DNA of 64,000 nt from Phenylobacterium sp. (lineage in GTDB: Bacteria; Pseudomonadota; Alphaproteobacteria; Caulobacterales; Caulobacteraceae): contig NZ_SCVD01000001.1 in the NCBI RefSeq assembly GCF_004297125.1, forward strand, positions 124,001 through 188,000. Direction: 5' to 3'. Positions 1 to 9,910 of the stretch are shown in pieces. Numbering within the stretch: the stretch's first letter is position 1; the number at the start of each line of letters is the position of its first letter. Position numbers and translations under genes: made by a program. The notes beneath the pieces were generated by a model, which did not search any database, was not told where the DNA came from, and saw only the letters and a program-made list of their open reading frames with translations.

Positions 1-153
1 GACGAACAGCCCTCAACCCTCGAGCGCGGATGTCGCCGCCGCGTGGACTGCCAAGCCAGTTAAATCGCGGTAAGGCCGGCCGCCGTCGGACGCGTTTGAT
101 GCGCTCATTGCCTAGGAGGCGCGAGGGGGCGCGGGCGGATGCGGAGCGGCCGA
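1..153. other. Left-edge intergenic stretch
   Basis: The stretch lies between the window edge and the stop of the leftward LysR gene. No reading frame with a convincing start and family signature was seen, and no terminator with a T-run is evident. It is probably the downstream region of the LysR gene. Confidence 0.4.
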
Positions 154-1068
154 TTAAACCTTCGTAATCCGGGGCTCGGCCGGCGGACTGCGCATCCAGT
201 CGATGAAGGCCCGGAGCGCCGGCGAGACCTGGCGGCGGCTGGGGTAGTAGATGCTGTAGCCGGGAAAGGGCGGGCACCAGTCCTCCAGGAACGAGACCAG
301 GGCGCCCGACGCCAGTTCCTCGCGCACGGAGGGCTCGGCCACGAAAGCGATGCCGGCGCCGTCGACCGCCGCATCCTTCAGGAGCTGGGCGTCGTCGACG
401 ATCAGCGGGCCATCGACCGCCAGACGCCGCACGTCGTCCCCCTTCTCCAGCTCCCAGTCGTAGAAGGCGCCGGAGGGCCAGCGCAGCCGGAAGCAGGCGT
501 GCCCGGCCAGGTCTTCCGGTGTCATGGGCGTGCCGCGCTCGGCGAGGTATTCGGGCGAAGCCACGGCGGCCATCCGCAAGGGCTTGCCGATCCGGACCGC
601 GACCATTTCCGCCGGCAGGTTCTCGTCGAAGCGGACACCGGCGTCGAAGCCGCCCGCCACGATGTCGATCAGGGCGTTGTCGCTCACCACTTCGACGCGG
701 ATGTCGGGATAGGCCTTGAGGAACCCGCCCAGCCTGGGAGCGATGGCCAGCCGGGCCGCCGAGCGCGGCACGCTGAGCCGCAGCCGCCCCGCCGGCCGCT
801 CGCGGAACGCCGCCACCTCCATCAGCCCGGCCTCGATGTCGGCCAGCGCCGGCGACAGGCGCGCCAGCAGGCGCTCGCCGGCCTCGGTCGGCGCCACAGC
901 GCGGGTTGAGCGGTTCAGCAGGCGCACGCCCAGCGCCGTCTCCATCCGCCGCAGCCGATGGCTCAGCGCCGAGGCCGAGACGCCCAGCACCTCGCCGGCC
1001 CGGCGGAAGCTGCGCAGCTCGGCCAGCAGGGCGAAGGCGGCTAGGTCTGGGATCGAGCGGCGGTCCAT
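154..1068 (-). CDS. LysR-family transcriptional regulator
   Basis: This 304-residue protein has the LysR plan: an N-terminal winged helix-turn-helix (about residues 1-65, with the LRSFRRAGEVLGVSASALSH recognition region and the RLLNRSTRAVAPTEAG wing) and a periplasmic-binding-protein-like effector domain. The ATG at 1068 is chosen because the HTH begins directly after it; upstream in-frame ATGs add residues with no family similarity. It is divergent from an aldo/keto reductase starting at 1168, so it probably regulates that gene and itself from the 99-bp gap. The effector is unknown. A similar LysR/reductase pair occurs at 37-39 kb. Confidence 0.9.
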   Translation of the reverse strand: MDRRSIPDLAAFALLAELRSFRRAGEVLGVSASALSHRLRRMETALGVRLLNRSTRAVAPTEAGERLLARLSPALADIEAGLMEVAAFRERPAGRLRLSVPRSAARLAIAPRLGGFLKAYPDIRVEVVSDNALIDIVAGGFDAGVRFDENLPAEMVAVRIGKPLRMAAVASPEYLAERGTPMTPEDLAGHACFRLRWPSGAFYDWELEKGDDVRRLAVDGPLIVDDAQLLKDAAVDGAGIAFVAEPSVREELASGALVSFLEDWCPPFPGYSIYYPSRRQVSPALRAFIDWMRSPPAEPRITKV

Positions 1069-2160
<1,092 letters not shown>

Positions 2161-2259
2161 GCCGCAAGGGTGCAGGCGCCACGCCGCGCTTGCGCCCGGC
2201 GCGCTTTCGGCGTGGATTGACCGGCTAGGCCGCTGAATCGGCGGCGCATCGGGGGATGC

Positions 2260-3540
2260 ATGTTCGGTCCGGAAAACGCCCAGAGCCTCGTCGGCGTGGC
2301 GGTCATCCTGTTGGTCTGCTGGGCGGTGTCAGAGAACCGCGGCAAGTTCCCCTGGAAGCTGGCCATCGGGGCCATCACGGTCCAGGGGCTCCTGGTCCTG
2401 GCCCTGTTCGGCCTGCCGGCCTTGCGCTCGGGCCTGCAGGGCGTGAGCGTGGTGGTGGACGGCCTGGGATCCTCGACCCAGGCGGGCGTGGCCTTCGTGT
2501 TCGGCTTCCTGGCCGGCACGCCCAACCAGCCCTACACCCTCACCGACCCCGGCTCGCTGTTCGTCTTCGCCTTCCGGGTGCTGCCGGTGATCCTGGTGGT
2601 CTGCGCCCTCGCCGCGCTGCTCTGGCACTGGAAGATCCTGGTCTGGATCACCCAGGCGTTCGGCGTCGTCTTCGAGAAGACCATGGGCCTGCGCGGCCCG
2701 CCGGCTCTGGCCACCGCCGCCACCGTCTTCATGGGCCAGGTCGAGGGCCCGATCTTCATCCGCAGCTACCTGCCCAGCCTGTCGCGGTCCGAGCTTTTCA
2801 TGCTGATCGCCGTCGGCATGGCCTGCGTCTCGGGCTCCACCATGGTGGCCTATGCGACCATCCTGGCGGGCGTGCTGCCGGGGGCGGCCGCCCACGTGCT
2901 GACGGCTTCGATCGTCTCGGCGCCCGCCGGTGTGCTGCTGGCCAGGATCATCGTGCCGCGCGACGCCGCGGTGGAGCAGGCCCAGACCTACGACCCCCTG
3001 GCCGCCAAGCGCTACGACAGCTCCATCGACGCCCTGATCAAGGGCACGACCGACGGCCTGCAGATCATGCTCAACGTCGGCGCGACGCTGATCGTGTTCG
3101 TGGCCCTGACGGCGATGGTCAACAAGATCCTGGGCGCCGTCGGCGACCAGGTGGGCTATGTGCTCTCGGTCGAGGCCGGCCTGGGTATCCTGTTCTCGCC
3201 CCTGGCCTGGGCCATCGGGGTGCCGTGGCATGACGCCGCCGCCGCCGGCTCCCTGCTGGGCGTGAAGCTGGTGCTCACCGAGTTCACCGCCTTCATCCGG
3301 ATGGGTGCGATCCCGGTCGATGCGATGGACCCGCGCACGCGCGTCCTCATGACCTATGCGCTCTGCGGCTTCGCCAACATCGCCTCGGTGGGTATCAACC
3401 TGGCCGGCTTCTCGGTCCTGGTGCCCGAACGCCGCAACGAGATCGTCGGCATGGTCTGGAAGGCGATGATGGCGGGCTTCCTCGCCACCTGCCTGACCGC
3501 GTCGATCGTGGGGCTGCTGCCGGCGAACCTGTTCGGCTAA
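2260..3540 (+). CDS. CNT-family nucleoside transporter (NupC-like)
   Basis: A 426-residue polytopic inner-membrane protein with the order of the concentrative nucleoside transporter family: hydrophobic N-terminal helices, a gate domain around residues 85-190 (GQVEGPIFIRSYLPSLSRSE, and SGSTMVAYA), and a C-terminal core with GVPWHDAAAAGSLLGVKLVLTEF followed by FANIASVGI. The family imports nucleosides with H+ or Na+. Length is normal for the family. The ATG at 2260 follows a GGGGGA Shine-Dalgarno. It overlaps the convergent methyltransferase gene by 3-4 bp. Ion coupling and substrate preference are not determinable here. Confidence 0.92.
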   Translation: MFGPENAQSLVGVAVILLVCWAVSENRGKFPWKLAIGAITVQGLLVLALFGLPALRSGLQGVSVVVDGLGSSTQAGVAFVFGFLAGTPNQPYTLTDPGSLFVFAFRVLPVILVVCALAALLWHWKILVWITQAFGVVFEKTMGLRGPPALATAATVFMGQVEGPIFIRSYLPSLSRSELFMLIAVGMACVSGSTMVAYATILAGVLPGAAAHVLTASIVSAPAGVLLARIIVPRDAAVEQAQTYDPLAAKRYDSSIDALIKGTTDGLQIMLNVGATLIVFVALTAMVNKILGAVGDQVGYVLSVEAGLGILFSPLAWAIGVPWHDAAAAGSLLGVKLVLTEFTAFIRMGAIPVDAMDPRTRVLMTYALCGFANIASVGINLAGFSVLVPERRNEIVGMVWKAMMAGFLATCLTASIVGLLPANLFG

Positions 3541-4301
3541 AGCGGCTTCCGCAGCACGCAGGTGGACTGGCCGAGGCTGCCCTCGGCCACGATGGTGTCG
3601 GCGCCGTCGCGGATCTCCACGACCTCCATGCCCAGCGCTCCGGCCCAGTGGCCGATGGTCTCACGGTCGATGCAGGTGTTCATCGGCATGGCGACCTTGC
3701 GCTTCATCGCGGCCACGGTGTCGAGGAAGATCTTCAGGTGGACCGGCTCGCGCAATTCGAGGAACGAGAACACGATCCGGCCGCCCGGCTTCAGCACGCG
3801 CCGCGCTTCCTCCAGGTACCAGTAGCTCTGCTCGTGGGTCAGGTGCGTGAGGACCGAGAAGAAGCAGACCATGTCGGCCTGGTCGTCCCGCTCGGGGATG
3901 CCGATGTGCTGGATCACCTCGAAGCGCCAGTCCGGGCGCGCCGCGATCTTGCGGGCGTGGGCCACTAGCGCCGGCACCAGGTCTATCCCCAGGTAGCGGC
4001 CCCTCAGCCAGGCCGACAGCGGCTTGGCCAGCCGGCCCGATCCGCAGCCCACGTCCACCAGGTAGCCGTCTTCCGGCAGGCCGTAGTGGCGCAGCAGGGC
4101 CACTTCGATCGGCCCGATCAGTTCGAAGCCGCCGCCGATGGCCAGCTCCATCGCCTTGTCATGAGGCATCTGGCCCTTGAGGGCGTCCACGAAGCGGATG
4201 TTGGTCGCCTTGAGGTCGGTCTGGTTGACCGGCAGCAACCGGTTGCGCACACGGTCCAGGAATCGGCGGCTCCTGCGAACCGCGCCCGCCAAACTCGCCA
4301 T
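3537..4301 (-). CDS. Class I SAM-dependent methyltransferase
   Basis: A 254-residue Rossmann-fold methyltransferase. Motif I reads VDVGCGSGRLAKPL (about residues 80-95) and later strands read DMVCFFSVLTHL and RVLKPGGRIVFSFLEL, typical of Methyltransf_11/25 domains. I chose the ATG at 4301, preceded by AAGGGG eight bases upstream, over an ATG 51 bp further out. The short basic N-terminus (RRSRRFLDRVRNRLLPV) is shared by methyltransferases linked to polysaccharide or lipid modification, but the acceptor is unknown. It converges on the nucleoside transporter. Confidence 0.85.
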   Translation of the reverse strand: MASLAGAVRRSRRFLDRVRNRLLPVNQTDLKATNIRFVDALKGQMPHDKAMELAIGGGFELIGPIEVALLRHYGLPEDGYLVDVGCGSGRLAKPLSAWLRGRYLGIDLVPALVAHARKIAARPDWRFEVIQHIGIPERDDQADMVCFFSVLTHLTHEQSYWYLEEARRVLKPGGRIVFSFLELREPVHLKIFLDTVAAMKRKVAMPMNTCIDRETIGHWAGALGMEVVEIRDGADTIVAEGSLGQSTCVLRKPL

Positions 4302-4429
4302 TGCAGTGCGCCCCTTCGTCAGCCTCAACCGGTGGTTAAGCGGAGCCGCCACGGCCTGTCCAGCCTCCGTACTTGCCTCACGGCAGGGGAACGGCGCTAG
4401 GCTTGGCCGGAAGTCAGGAGGGCCACGCC

Positions 4430-5065
4430 ATGAAAGTCTACGATACCCCGCTCGCGCCCAATCCGCGCCGGGTGCGCTGGTTCATGGCCGAGAAGGAGAT
4501 CACCGACGTCGAGGTGATCACGCTCAACCTGATGGAGGGCCAGCACAAGACCCCGGACTATCTCGCCAAGGCGGGACTCGCCAATGTGCCCATGCTGGAG
4601 ATGGACGACGGGACGTGCATCACCGAGAGCGTCGCCATCTGCCGCTATCTCGAGAGCCGCTATCCCGAGCCCAACCTGTTCGGCCGGACGCCGGAGGAGG
4701 TGGCGGTCATCGAGATGTGGATGCGCCGGGCCGAGATGATGGTCGCCACGCCGGTGATGGTCGGCGTCCGCCACACCCACCCTGCCATGGCCGCGCTGGA
4801 GCAGCAGGCGCCAGCCGTCGGCGAACACAACATCCAGGGCGCGACGCGTGCGCTGAAGGTGCTGGACCGGCGGCTGGCCGACCAGGAATGGCTGGCCGCC
4901 GACCGCCTGACCATCGCCGACATCGTGGCCTTCGTGGGTGTCGATTTCGGCCGCATGATCAAGTTCCGCCCGCCCGAGGAGCTGGTCCATGTCGGCCGCT
5001 GGGCCGAGGCCATGCGCGCCCGTCCCGCCGCCAAGGCCGGCATGCCCCAGAAGTCGCCGACGTGA
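4430..5065 (+). CDS. Glutathione S-transferase family protein
   Basis: A 211-residue cytosolic GST. The N-terminal thioredoxin-like domain contains the conserved NVPMLEMDDGTCITESVAI segment (cis-Pro and the glutathione gamma-glutamyl contact E-S), followed by an all-alpha C-terminal domain ending around LTIADIVAFVGVDFG, the usual GST hydrophobic-core D-box. The ATG at 4430 is preceded by CAGGAGGG. Family members conjugate glutathione to electrophiles or act as reductases; substrate unknown. It stands alone between two leftward genes. Confidence 0.9.
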   Translation: MKVYDTPLAPNPRRVRWFMAEKEITDVEVITLNLMEGQHKTPDYLAKAGLANVPMLEMDDGTCITESVAICRYLESRYPEPNLFGRTPEEVAVIEMWMRRAEMMVATPVMVGVRHTHPAMAALEQQAPAVGEHNIQGATRALKVLDRRLADQEWLAADRLTIADIVAFVGVDFGRMIKFRPPEELVHVGRWAEAMRARPAAKAGMPQKSPT

Positions 5066-5108
5066 CCGATCGGCAGGGGTGACATGGCGGCCGCCCCCGG
5101 GCGGCCGA

Positions 5109-5564
5109 CTATCTGCGGCGATCGCGCATCTCGGCCCACCGCGCCCGCGGGATGCGCAGGAAGTAATGGACCTCGTCCTCGTCGTATTGCGCGAAGCCCT
5201 CGCGTTCGTAGACGTGCCTGGCCCGCGCATTGTCCACGTGGACGTCCAGTTTCAGGGCCTCGGCCGCCGTGGTCTCGAAGGTCCACTCCATGACGCCGCG
5301 CACCAGCCGCGTGCCGACACCGCGCTCGGGCTCGCCCACAGCGATCCGGCGCAGCAGCACCGTGGGCGCGCGGATCTCCTGCATGATCACGAACCCGGCC
5401 AGGCGGTCGCCGTCGCGGAGGCCGAAGTAGCAGGCGTCGGGCGAGGCGAACTGTTCCAGGTGTTCCTCGGCCGTGAAGCGGCCGACCACCGCGTCGTAGC
5501 CCGGCATGCGTTCGATCCGCATCACCTCGGGGATGTCGGCGGGGGTGAGGGCTGCGAGATCCAT
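5109..5564 (-). CDS. GNAT-family N-acetyltransferase
   Basis: A 151-residue GNAT enzyme that should transfer an acetyl group from acetyl-CoA to an amine. Motif A appears as LLRRIAVGEPERGVGTRLVR (acetyl-CoA pyrophosphate loop, about residues 70-90). Motif B is seen as NARARHVYEREGFAQYDEDE. The protein is a single domain of normal length. Substrate is not predictable; neighbours (GST and a DUF2147 protein) do not form an obvious pathway. Confidence 0.87.
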   Translation of the reverse strand: MDLAALTPADIPEVMRIERMPGYDAVVGRFTAEEHLEQFASPDACYFGLRDGDRLAGFVIMQEIRAPTVLLRRIAVGEPERGVGTRLVRGVMEWTFETTAAEALKLDVHVDNARARHVYEREGFAQYDEDEVHYFLRIPRARWAEMRDRRR

Positions 5565-5613
5565 CGACCGATCACTTCGTATCCTCGCGCCCGCAAGGCA
5601 AGAGCCGGCGCGA

Positions 5614-6042
5614 TCAGTCGGCCGCGCCGGGGATCCTGCGCCAGGTCTGGGCCTTGCAGAACACGCCTGCGACCAGACAGCCGCGCGCCTTCAGGGTATT
5701 GGCGTCGATCAGCTCGGCCCGGCCGGCGAACGTCGCCCGCAGGTCCGGTACGAACACCTTGCCCTTCCACACACCCGGCTTCTCCGGCCCGAAGTCGCGG
5801 AGCAGCTGCAGGCCCACCAGGTTGTCGGTGCCCCCCCTGCGCGCGTCCTCCTGGGCGTCGGCGCTGGCCCAGATCACGAAGCCGCACAGCTTCTGGCCGC
5901 AGGGCTTGATATTCACGTGGACCGAATTCTTGGGATTGCGCCAGACGCCTTCGACGCCCGACGCGGGTTGCGCGTAGGCGTTCGGGGCTAGGGCCAGGCC
6001 GGCGGCGATCGCCAGACCGGCGAGGGCGGAGAGCTTCGTCAT
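5614..6042 (-). CDS. DUF2147 secreted protein
   Basis: A 142-residue exported protein. Residues 1-24 form a Sec signal peptide ending in NAYA-QP. The mature part has the DUF2147 pattern: GVEGVWRNPKNSVHVNIKPC, then LCGFVIWASADAQ, and a C-terminal CLVAGVFCKAQTWRRIP strand. The family is a periplasmic beta-rich fold of unknown function. The ATG at 6042 has AAGGA eight bases upstream. Four Cys residues in the mature protein could form two disulfides. Confidence 0.85.
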   Translation of the reverse strand: MTKLSALAGLAIAAGLALAPNAYAQPASGVEGVWRNPKNSVHVNIKPCGQKLCGFVIWASADAQEDARRGGTDNLVGLQLLRDFGPEKPGVWKGKVFVPDLRATFAGRAELIDANTLKARGCLVAGVFCKAQTWRRIPGAAD

Positions 6043-6365
6043 GCGTATCCTTGGGAGTGTCCCTTGGTCCGTCCGTCTACACGGAATGTGCGGCGAAGCT
6101 AGGGCGGGCGGGGGTTCAGCGGCGGCGAGCGGCAGGGCTTGTCGCGTCACAATCCCCGGCAGGGGAAATATGCGCCGCATACTGTCGCCAAGGTTGCTTG
6201 ACTCGCCCGAGCCGCGACAAGCACTAATGGTTAACGCCAAGTTGTCGTCGGGTGGAACACGGGCCACCTGAGGAATTCCGACGGTCGTGTGAATGTATTT
6301 CGGCGTCGGGAAGTCGACTCTGAGGCGTTGGTTCTGCGTAAAACAATTCATCGGGGGAATTCATC
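6043..6365. promoter_or_regulatory. Divergent intergenic region before the first PEPxxWA-CTERM gene
   Basis: This 323-bp gap separates the divergent DUF2147 and PEPxxWA-CTERM genes. It carries GGTTAACGCC near 6227-6236 (a CtrA-like half-site), a small GGTGG/CCACC inverted repeat near 6250-6268 and a GGGGGAA Shine-Dalgarno before the GTG start of the rightward gene. No additional gene was recognised. Confidence 0.35.
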
Positions 6366-7130
6366 GTGAAGATCACAAGAACGATTGCGCTTGCCGCGGC
6401 GGTGGCGAGCTTCTCGGCTGCTGCGCCGGCATTCGCCACGACCATCAGTTTCGATGGACCAGTCGCCACTGCGGCGACTCAGACGGCCGGAGCCTGGTAC
6501 GTCGACCGCGCGGCGCCCGATAGTTTCACGGGCGGCGTCAACTACGGCGGCCGCACGGGCGTGCTCGAGGTCGGCATCGACGGCGACGACTTCCAGGGCG
6601 CGGGCAGCTTCTACAATACGCAAGGTCGCAAGTACGACCTCGAGGCCGGCGTGACCTCGATGACCATCGACCTCTTCATCGACCAGGCCTTCACGACCGG
6701 CGACGACCGTCGCATCGCGGGCTTCTGGGGCACCACGTTCGGTGGTCCGGACGCGCCGGCCTATCCGATCATCGAACTGGATCGGGTGGGCGGCGACCTC
6801 GTCTTCCGCGGCTGGGACAACAACGGGGTGTTCTTCGACCTCGCGACCCTCACGGCGGGCGATGTCGGCACCTGGCAGACGATGAAGATCGAGCTCAGCG
6901 GCGCGAACTTCAAATATACGGCCGGCGGCGCCAGCGCCACGACCAGCGCCTTCGGCACCTCGTCGATCGGCAACGTGATCCTGCAGGCGCACAACACCGG
7001 CTCGGACTTCACGGTGCATTGGGACGCCTTCGGCACGGCGGTTCCCGAGCCGCAGACCTGGGGTCTGATGATCCTGGGCTTCGGCGCCGCGGGCTCGCTC
7101 CTGCGTCGCCGCCGGGCGGTCGCAGCCTAG
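6366..7130 (+). CDS. PEPxxWA-CTERM sorting domain protein (first of three)
   Basis: A 254-residue exported protein starting with GTG behind a GGGGGAA ribosome binding site. Residues 1-24 are a signal peptide (…AAPAFA). The body is Gly/Thr/Asp-rich and probably beta-sandwich. The C-terminus has the tripartite sorting tag: VPEPQTW motif, hydrophobic segment GLMILGFGAAGSLL and an RRRR cluster. This tag is recognised by exosortase-type systems that process proteins for surface attachment or release. No exosortase gene is in the window. Two other proteins here (45167 and 61612) share only the tag. Specific role unknown. Confidence 0.88.
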   Translation: MKITRTIALAAAVASFSAAAPAFATTISFDGPVATAATQTAGAWYVDRAAPDSFTGGVNYGGRTGVLEVGIDGDDFQGAGSFYNTQGRKYDLEAGVTSMTIDLFIDQAFTTGDDRRIAGFWGTTFGGPDAPAYPIIELDRVGGDLVFRGWDNNGVFFDLATLTAGDVGTWQTMKIELSGANFKYTAGGASATTSAFGTSSIGNVILQAHNTGSDFTVHWDAFGTAVPEPQTWGLMILGFGAAGSLLRRRRAVAA

Positions 7131-7175
7131 ACGACGGCTTTCGGGGCGTCCGGAGATTCCGGGCGCCCTGCAGGC

Positions 7176-7640
7176 CTAGGTGCGCCGCTGCCCGCGCTTC
7201 TTCAGCGTGGACGAGAAACTCATGACCGTCTCGCCGTCGACCTTCATCAGACCGCGGACGAAGACCATGCTGCGGGCGTTCTTGACCACGTCGCCACGGC
7301 ACTCGATGAGCTGGCCCTCGTAGGCCGCGCCCACCAGCTCGCAGTTGAAGGTGGCGGTCACTGCATGCTGCTCGGTCAGCGCGTCGCGGGCGATCACGAA
7401 CAGGCTGAAGTCGGCGAAGGTCATGAAGCAGCCTCCATGCAGGAATGCCCCGCCGTTCAGGTGCTTCTTCTCCACCCGGAAGGCGCAGACCGGCCCGGTG
7501 TCGTCGACGCGGAAGTAGAACGGCCCCGCGAGATCCTCGAAGGGATCGCCGCCCGGGTAGTAGGACCAACCGGCCCATTCACCCTCGGTGACCCTGGTCA
7601 GTTTCGAGGTATAGCCCTCCTCGCTGTCGCCGCCGTCCAT
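7176..7640 (-). CDS. PaaI-type hotdog-fold thioesterase
   Basis: A 154-residue single-domain hotdog protein. The conserved helix-loop reads HLNGGAFLHGGCFMTFADFSLFVIA (about residues 60-84), equivalent to the catalytic/substrate region of PaaI-like acyl-CoA thioesterases, with Asp in FADFS. It is expected to hydrolyse acyl-CoA in the cytoplasm. The ATG at 7640 gives an acidic lead (MDGGDSEEG) of about 20 residues before the domain. It stands near a rightward acyl-CoA dehydrogenase, which fits acyl-CoA metabolism but is not an operon. Confidence 0.85.
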   Translation of the reverse strand: MDGGDSEEGYTSKLTRVTEGEWAGWSYYPGGDPFEDLAGPFYFRVDDTGPVCAFRVEKKHLNGGAFLHGGCFMTFADFSLFVIARDALTEQHAVTATFNCELVGAAYEGQLIECRGDVVKNARSMVFVRGLMKVDGETVMSFSSTLKKRGQRRT

Positions 7641-7791
7641 GCGTTGAAGCCCTCGCCAAGCCTGGCGGGCGTCTAAGCACGCGCTCGCAGAATGGGGAAG
7701 GGCGCCCCGACGGCAGGGCGGCTAAGGGTTTGCCGACCGCTCGCTCAAACCCTAGTTTGCCGGCCCGCTTCTGACGGAGGCCTACGTCCCC

Positions 7792-8430
7792 ATGATCGCA
7801 TCCCTTCTGGTCCTTGTCGCGCTCGCCGGTCAGCCGGCGACGTCCGACGACGGTCCGGTGGAGACGGCGCCCAAGGAACGAACCGTCGATCAGGACGCGC
7901 TGCCCGGCCTGGACGAGAAGACGGTCGAGATCCCGCCCGCCGCCAAGCCGACGGACGAGAAGAAGACCGCGCCCGCCGCCGCCGCCGCCAGGTCGCTGAC
8001 CGTCGAGCAGAAGACCATCGTCCAGGGCGAGACCCTGCAGGTGGTGCTGGGCCAGCGCGCCCTGTTCCACCTCGACGCCAAGGGCCGGCCGGTGCTGGAC
8101 AAGGTGGAGGAGGGCCAGCTCGCCGCCGCCCATCCCCCCGGCGTCGTCACCGAGACGTTCGAGCCGCCGCCGGCGGGCCAGATCGCGGCCGCCCTGGACG
8201 GCTCGGCGGAGGCCCGCGCCACGATCCTGAAGGTCTGGAACGAGACGGAACAGGCCCTGGACTACGGCGCCATCGCCCTGATCATGCGGCGCGGCAAGGT
8301 GACGCCGGAGCCGGCGCCCATCTGCGCCGTGGCCCCGAAATCCGTGCGGACGGAAACCTGGCCGCGGCCCGTCGTGGCGGTGGGCCTGTTGCGCTTCAAG
8401 TCATCCGCGACGACCAAAGCCTGCAAATAG
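7792..8430 (+). CDS. Hypothetical exported protein
   Basis: A 212-residue protein I do not recognise. It begins with a short hydrophobic stretch (MIASLLVLVALAGQPA, probable signal peptide) and a low-complexity Pro/Lys/Asp/Ala linker to about residue 65. A folded part follows (SLTVEQKTIVQGETLQVVLG onward to KVWNETEQALDYGAIALIMR). Two Cys residues near the C-terminus may pair. A GGAGG precedes the start. The acyl-CoA dehydrogenase follows after 13 bp, so the two may be co-transcribed. Confidence 0.7.
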   Translation: MIASLLVLVALAGQPATSDDGPVETAPKERTVDQDALPGLDEKTVEIPPAAKPTDEKKTAPAAAAARSLTVEQKTIVQGETLQVVLGQRALFHLDAKGRPVLDKVEEGQLAAAHPPGVVTETFEPPPAGQIAAALDGSAEARATILKVWNETEQALDYGAIALIMRRGKVTPEPAPICAVAPKSVRTETWPRPVVAVGLLRFKSSATTKACK

Positions 8431-8443
8431 AGGAAACTGCCAC

Positions 8444-9592
8444 ATGGCGCTCGACGCCGAGACCCGCGACCAGCTCATCGACACCGTCCGCCGCTTCGTC
8501 ACCGAACGCCTGCGCCCGCTGGAGGCCCAGGTGGCCGAGGACGACGCGATGCCCGAGGATGTGGTCGAGGAGATGAAGGGGCTGGGCCTGTTCGGCCTCT
8601 CGATCCCGGAGGCCTATGGCGGCCTGGAACTGACCATGGAGGAGGAGTGCCTGGTGGTGATCGAGCTGGGCCGCACCAGCCCGGCGTTCCGCTCCACCTT
8701 CGGCACCAATGTCGGCATCGGCAGCCAGGCGCTGGTGATGTTCGGGACCGAGGCCCAGAAGCGGAAGTACCTGCCCGGCATCGCGTCGGGCGAGATCATC
8801 ACCTCGTTCGCGCTCACCGAGCCTGAGGCGGGCTCCGACAGCGCCGCGGTGCAGACCCGCGCGATCCGCGACGGCGACCACTATGTGCTGAACGGCGCGA
8901 AGCGCTACATCACCAACGCCAACAAGGCCGACCTCTTCACGGTCATGGCCCGCAGCGACCCGTCGAAGCCCGGCGCGGGCGGCGTCTCGGCCTTCCTGGT
9001 TCCGCGCGACCTGCCGGGTCTCAGCGTCGGCAAGCCCGAGAAGAAGATGGGCCAGCAGGGAGCCCACGTCTGCGACGTGATCTTCGACAACGTCCGCGTG
9101 CCGGCCGAGAACCGGATCGGCCAGGAGGGCGAAGGCTTCAAGGTGGCCATGCAAGTGCTCGACAAGGGCCGCCTGCACATCTCGGCCCTGTGCGTCGGGG
9201 TGGCCGAACGCCTGATCGCCGACAGCGTGGCCTATGCCGCCGAGCGCAGGCAGTTCGGCCAGCCGCTGAGCGGCTTCCAGCTGGTCCAGGGCATGATCGC
9301 CGACTGCAAGACGGAGGCGCTGGCCGCGCGGGCGTTGACCATGGAGACGGCCCGCAAGCGCGACCTGGGCCAGAACGTCACCATGGAGGGCGCGGCGGCC
9401 AAGTACTTCGCCTCCGAGATGGTGGGCCGGGTGGCCGACAAGGCGGTGCAGATATTCGGCGGCGCCGGCTACATCGCCGAATACGGCATCGAGCGCTTCT
9501 ACCGCGACGTCCGCATCTTCCGGATCTACGAGGGCACCAGCCAGATCCAGCAGGTGATCATCGCCCGCGAAACGATGAAGCGGGGGGGCTAG
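8444..9592 (+). CDS. Acyl-CoA dehydrogenase
   Basis: A 382-residue FAD-dependent acyl-CoA dehydrogenase, catalysing alpha,beta-dehydrogenation of acyl-CoA thioesters with transfer of electrons to ETF. It shows the three ACAD blocks: N-terminal helices; the beta domain with SFALTEPEAGSDSAAV and RYITNAN; and the C-terminal helical domain with AERRQFGQPLSGFQLVQGMI. The family signature QIFGGAGYIAEYGIERFYRD is followed by RIYEGTSQIQ, where Glu is the likely catalytic base. AGAGGAAA precedes the ATG. Chain-length preference is not assignable. Confidence 0.95.
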   Translation: MALDAETRDQLIDTVRRFVTERLRPLEAQVAEDDAMPEDVVEEMKGLGLFGLSIPEAYGGLELTMEEECLVVIELGRTSPAFRSTFGTNVGIGSQALVMFGTEAQKRKYLPGIASGEIITSFALTEPEAGSDSAAVQTRAIRDGDHYVLNGAKRYITNANKADLFTVMARSDPSKPGAGGVSAFLVPRDLPGLSVGKPEKKMGQQGAHVCDVIFDNVRVPAENRIGQEGEGFKVAMQVLDKGRLHISALCVGVAERLIADSVAYAAERRQFGQPLSGFQLVQGMIADCKTEALAARALTMETARKRDLGQNVTMEGAAAKYFASEMVGRVADKAVQIFGGAGYIAEYGIERFYRDVRIFRIYEGTSQIQQVIIARETMKRGG

Positions 9593-9596
9593 GGCG

Positions 9597-9854
9597 ATGT
9601 CCGATCCCGTCGAAACCGCCATCCTCGACCTCCTGGCCAAGGTCCCGCCCGGCAAGTCCGTCTCGCCGGAGGACGTGGCGCGCTCGATCGACCCGGAGAG
9701 CTGGCGCCGTACCCTCGGTCACGTCCGCGCGGTCGCCCGCGGCCTGGCGCGCCAGGGCAGGTTGGTGATTCTTCGCCACAACAAGCCGGCCGATCCGGAC
9801 GACTTCAAGGGCGTCTACCGGCTGCGGCTGCCCGTCGCAGAGGACGCGGGCTAG
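9597..9854 (+). CDS. DUF3253 family small protein
   Basis: An 85-residue protein beginning 4 bp after the acyl-CoA dehydrogenase stop, so probably translated from the same mRNA. It matches the DUF3253 winged-helix pattern: AILDLLAKVPPGKSVSPEDVARSI, a W-R segment, AVARGLARQGRLVILRHNKPADP and a final GVYRLRLP strand. The fold suggests nucleic-acid binding, but the family has no established function. Confidence 0.82.
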   Translation: MSDPVETAILDLLAKVPPGKSVSPEDVARSIDPESWRRTLGHVRAVARGLARQGRLVILRHNKPADPDDFKGVYRLRLPVAEDAG

Positions 9855-9910
9855 TCACGTGACCGCCTTTTCCCAGGGTTAACGACGAGGCCTTATAGTC
9901 TGCCCTCGAC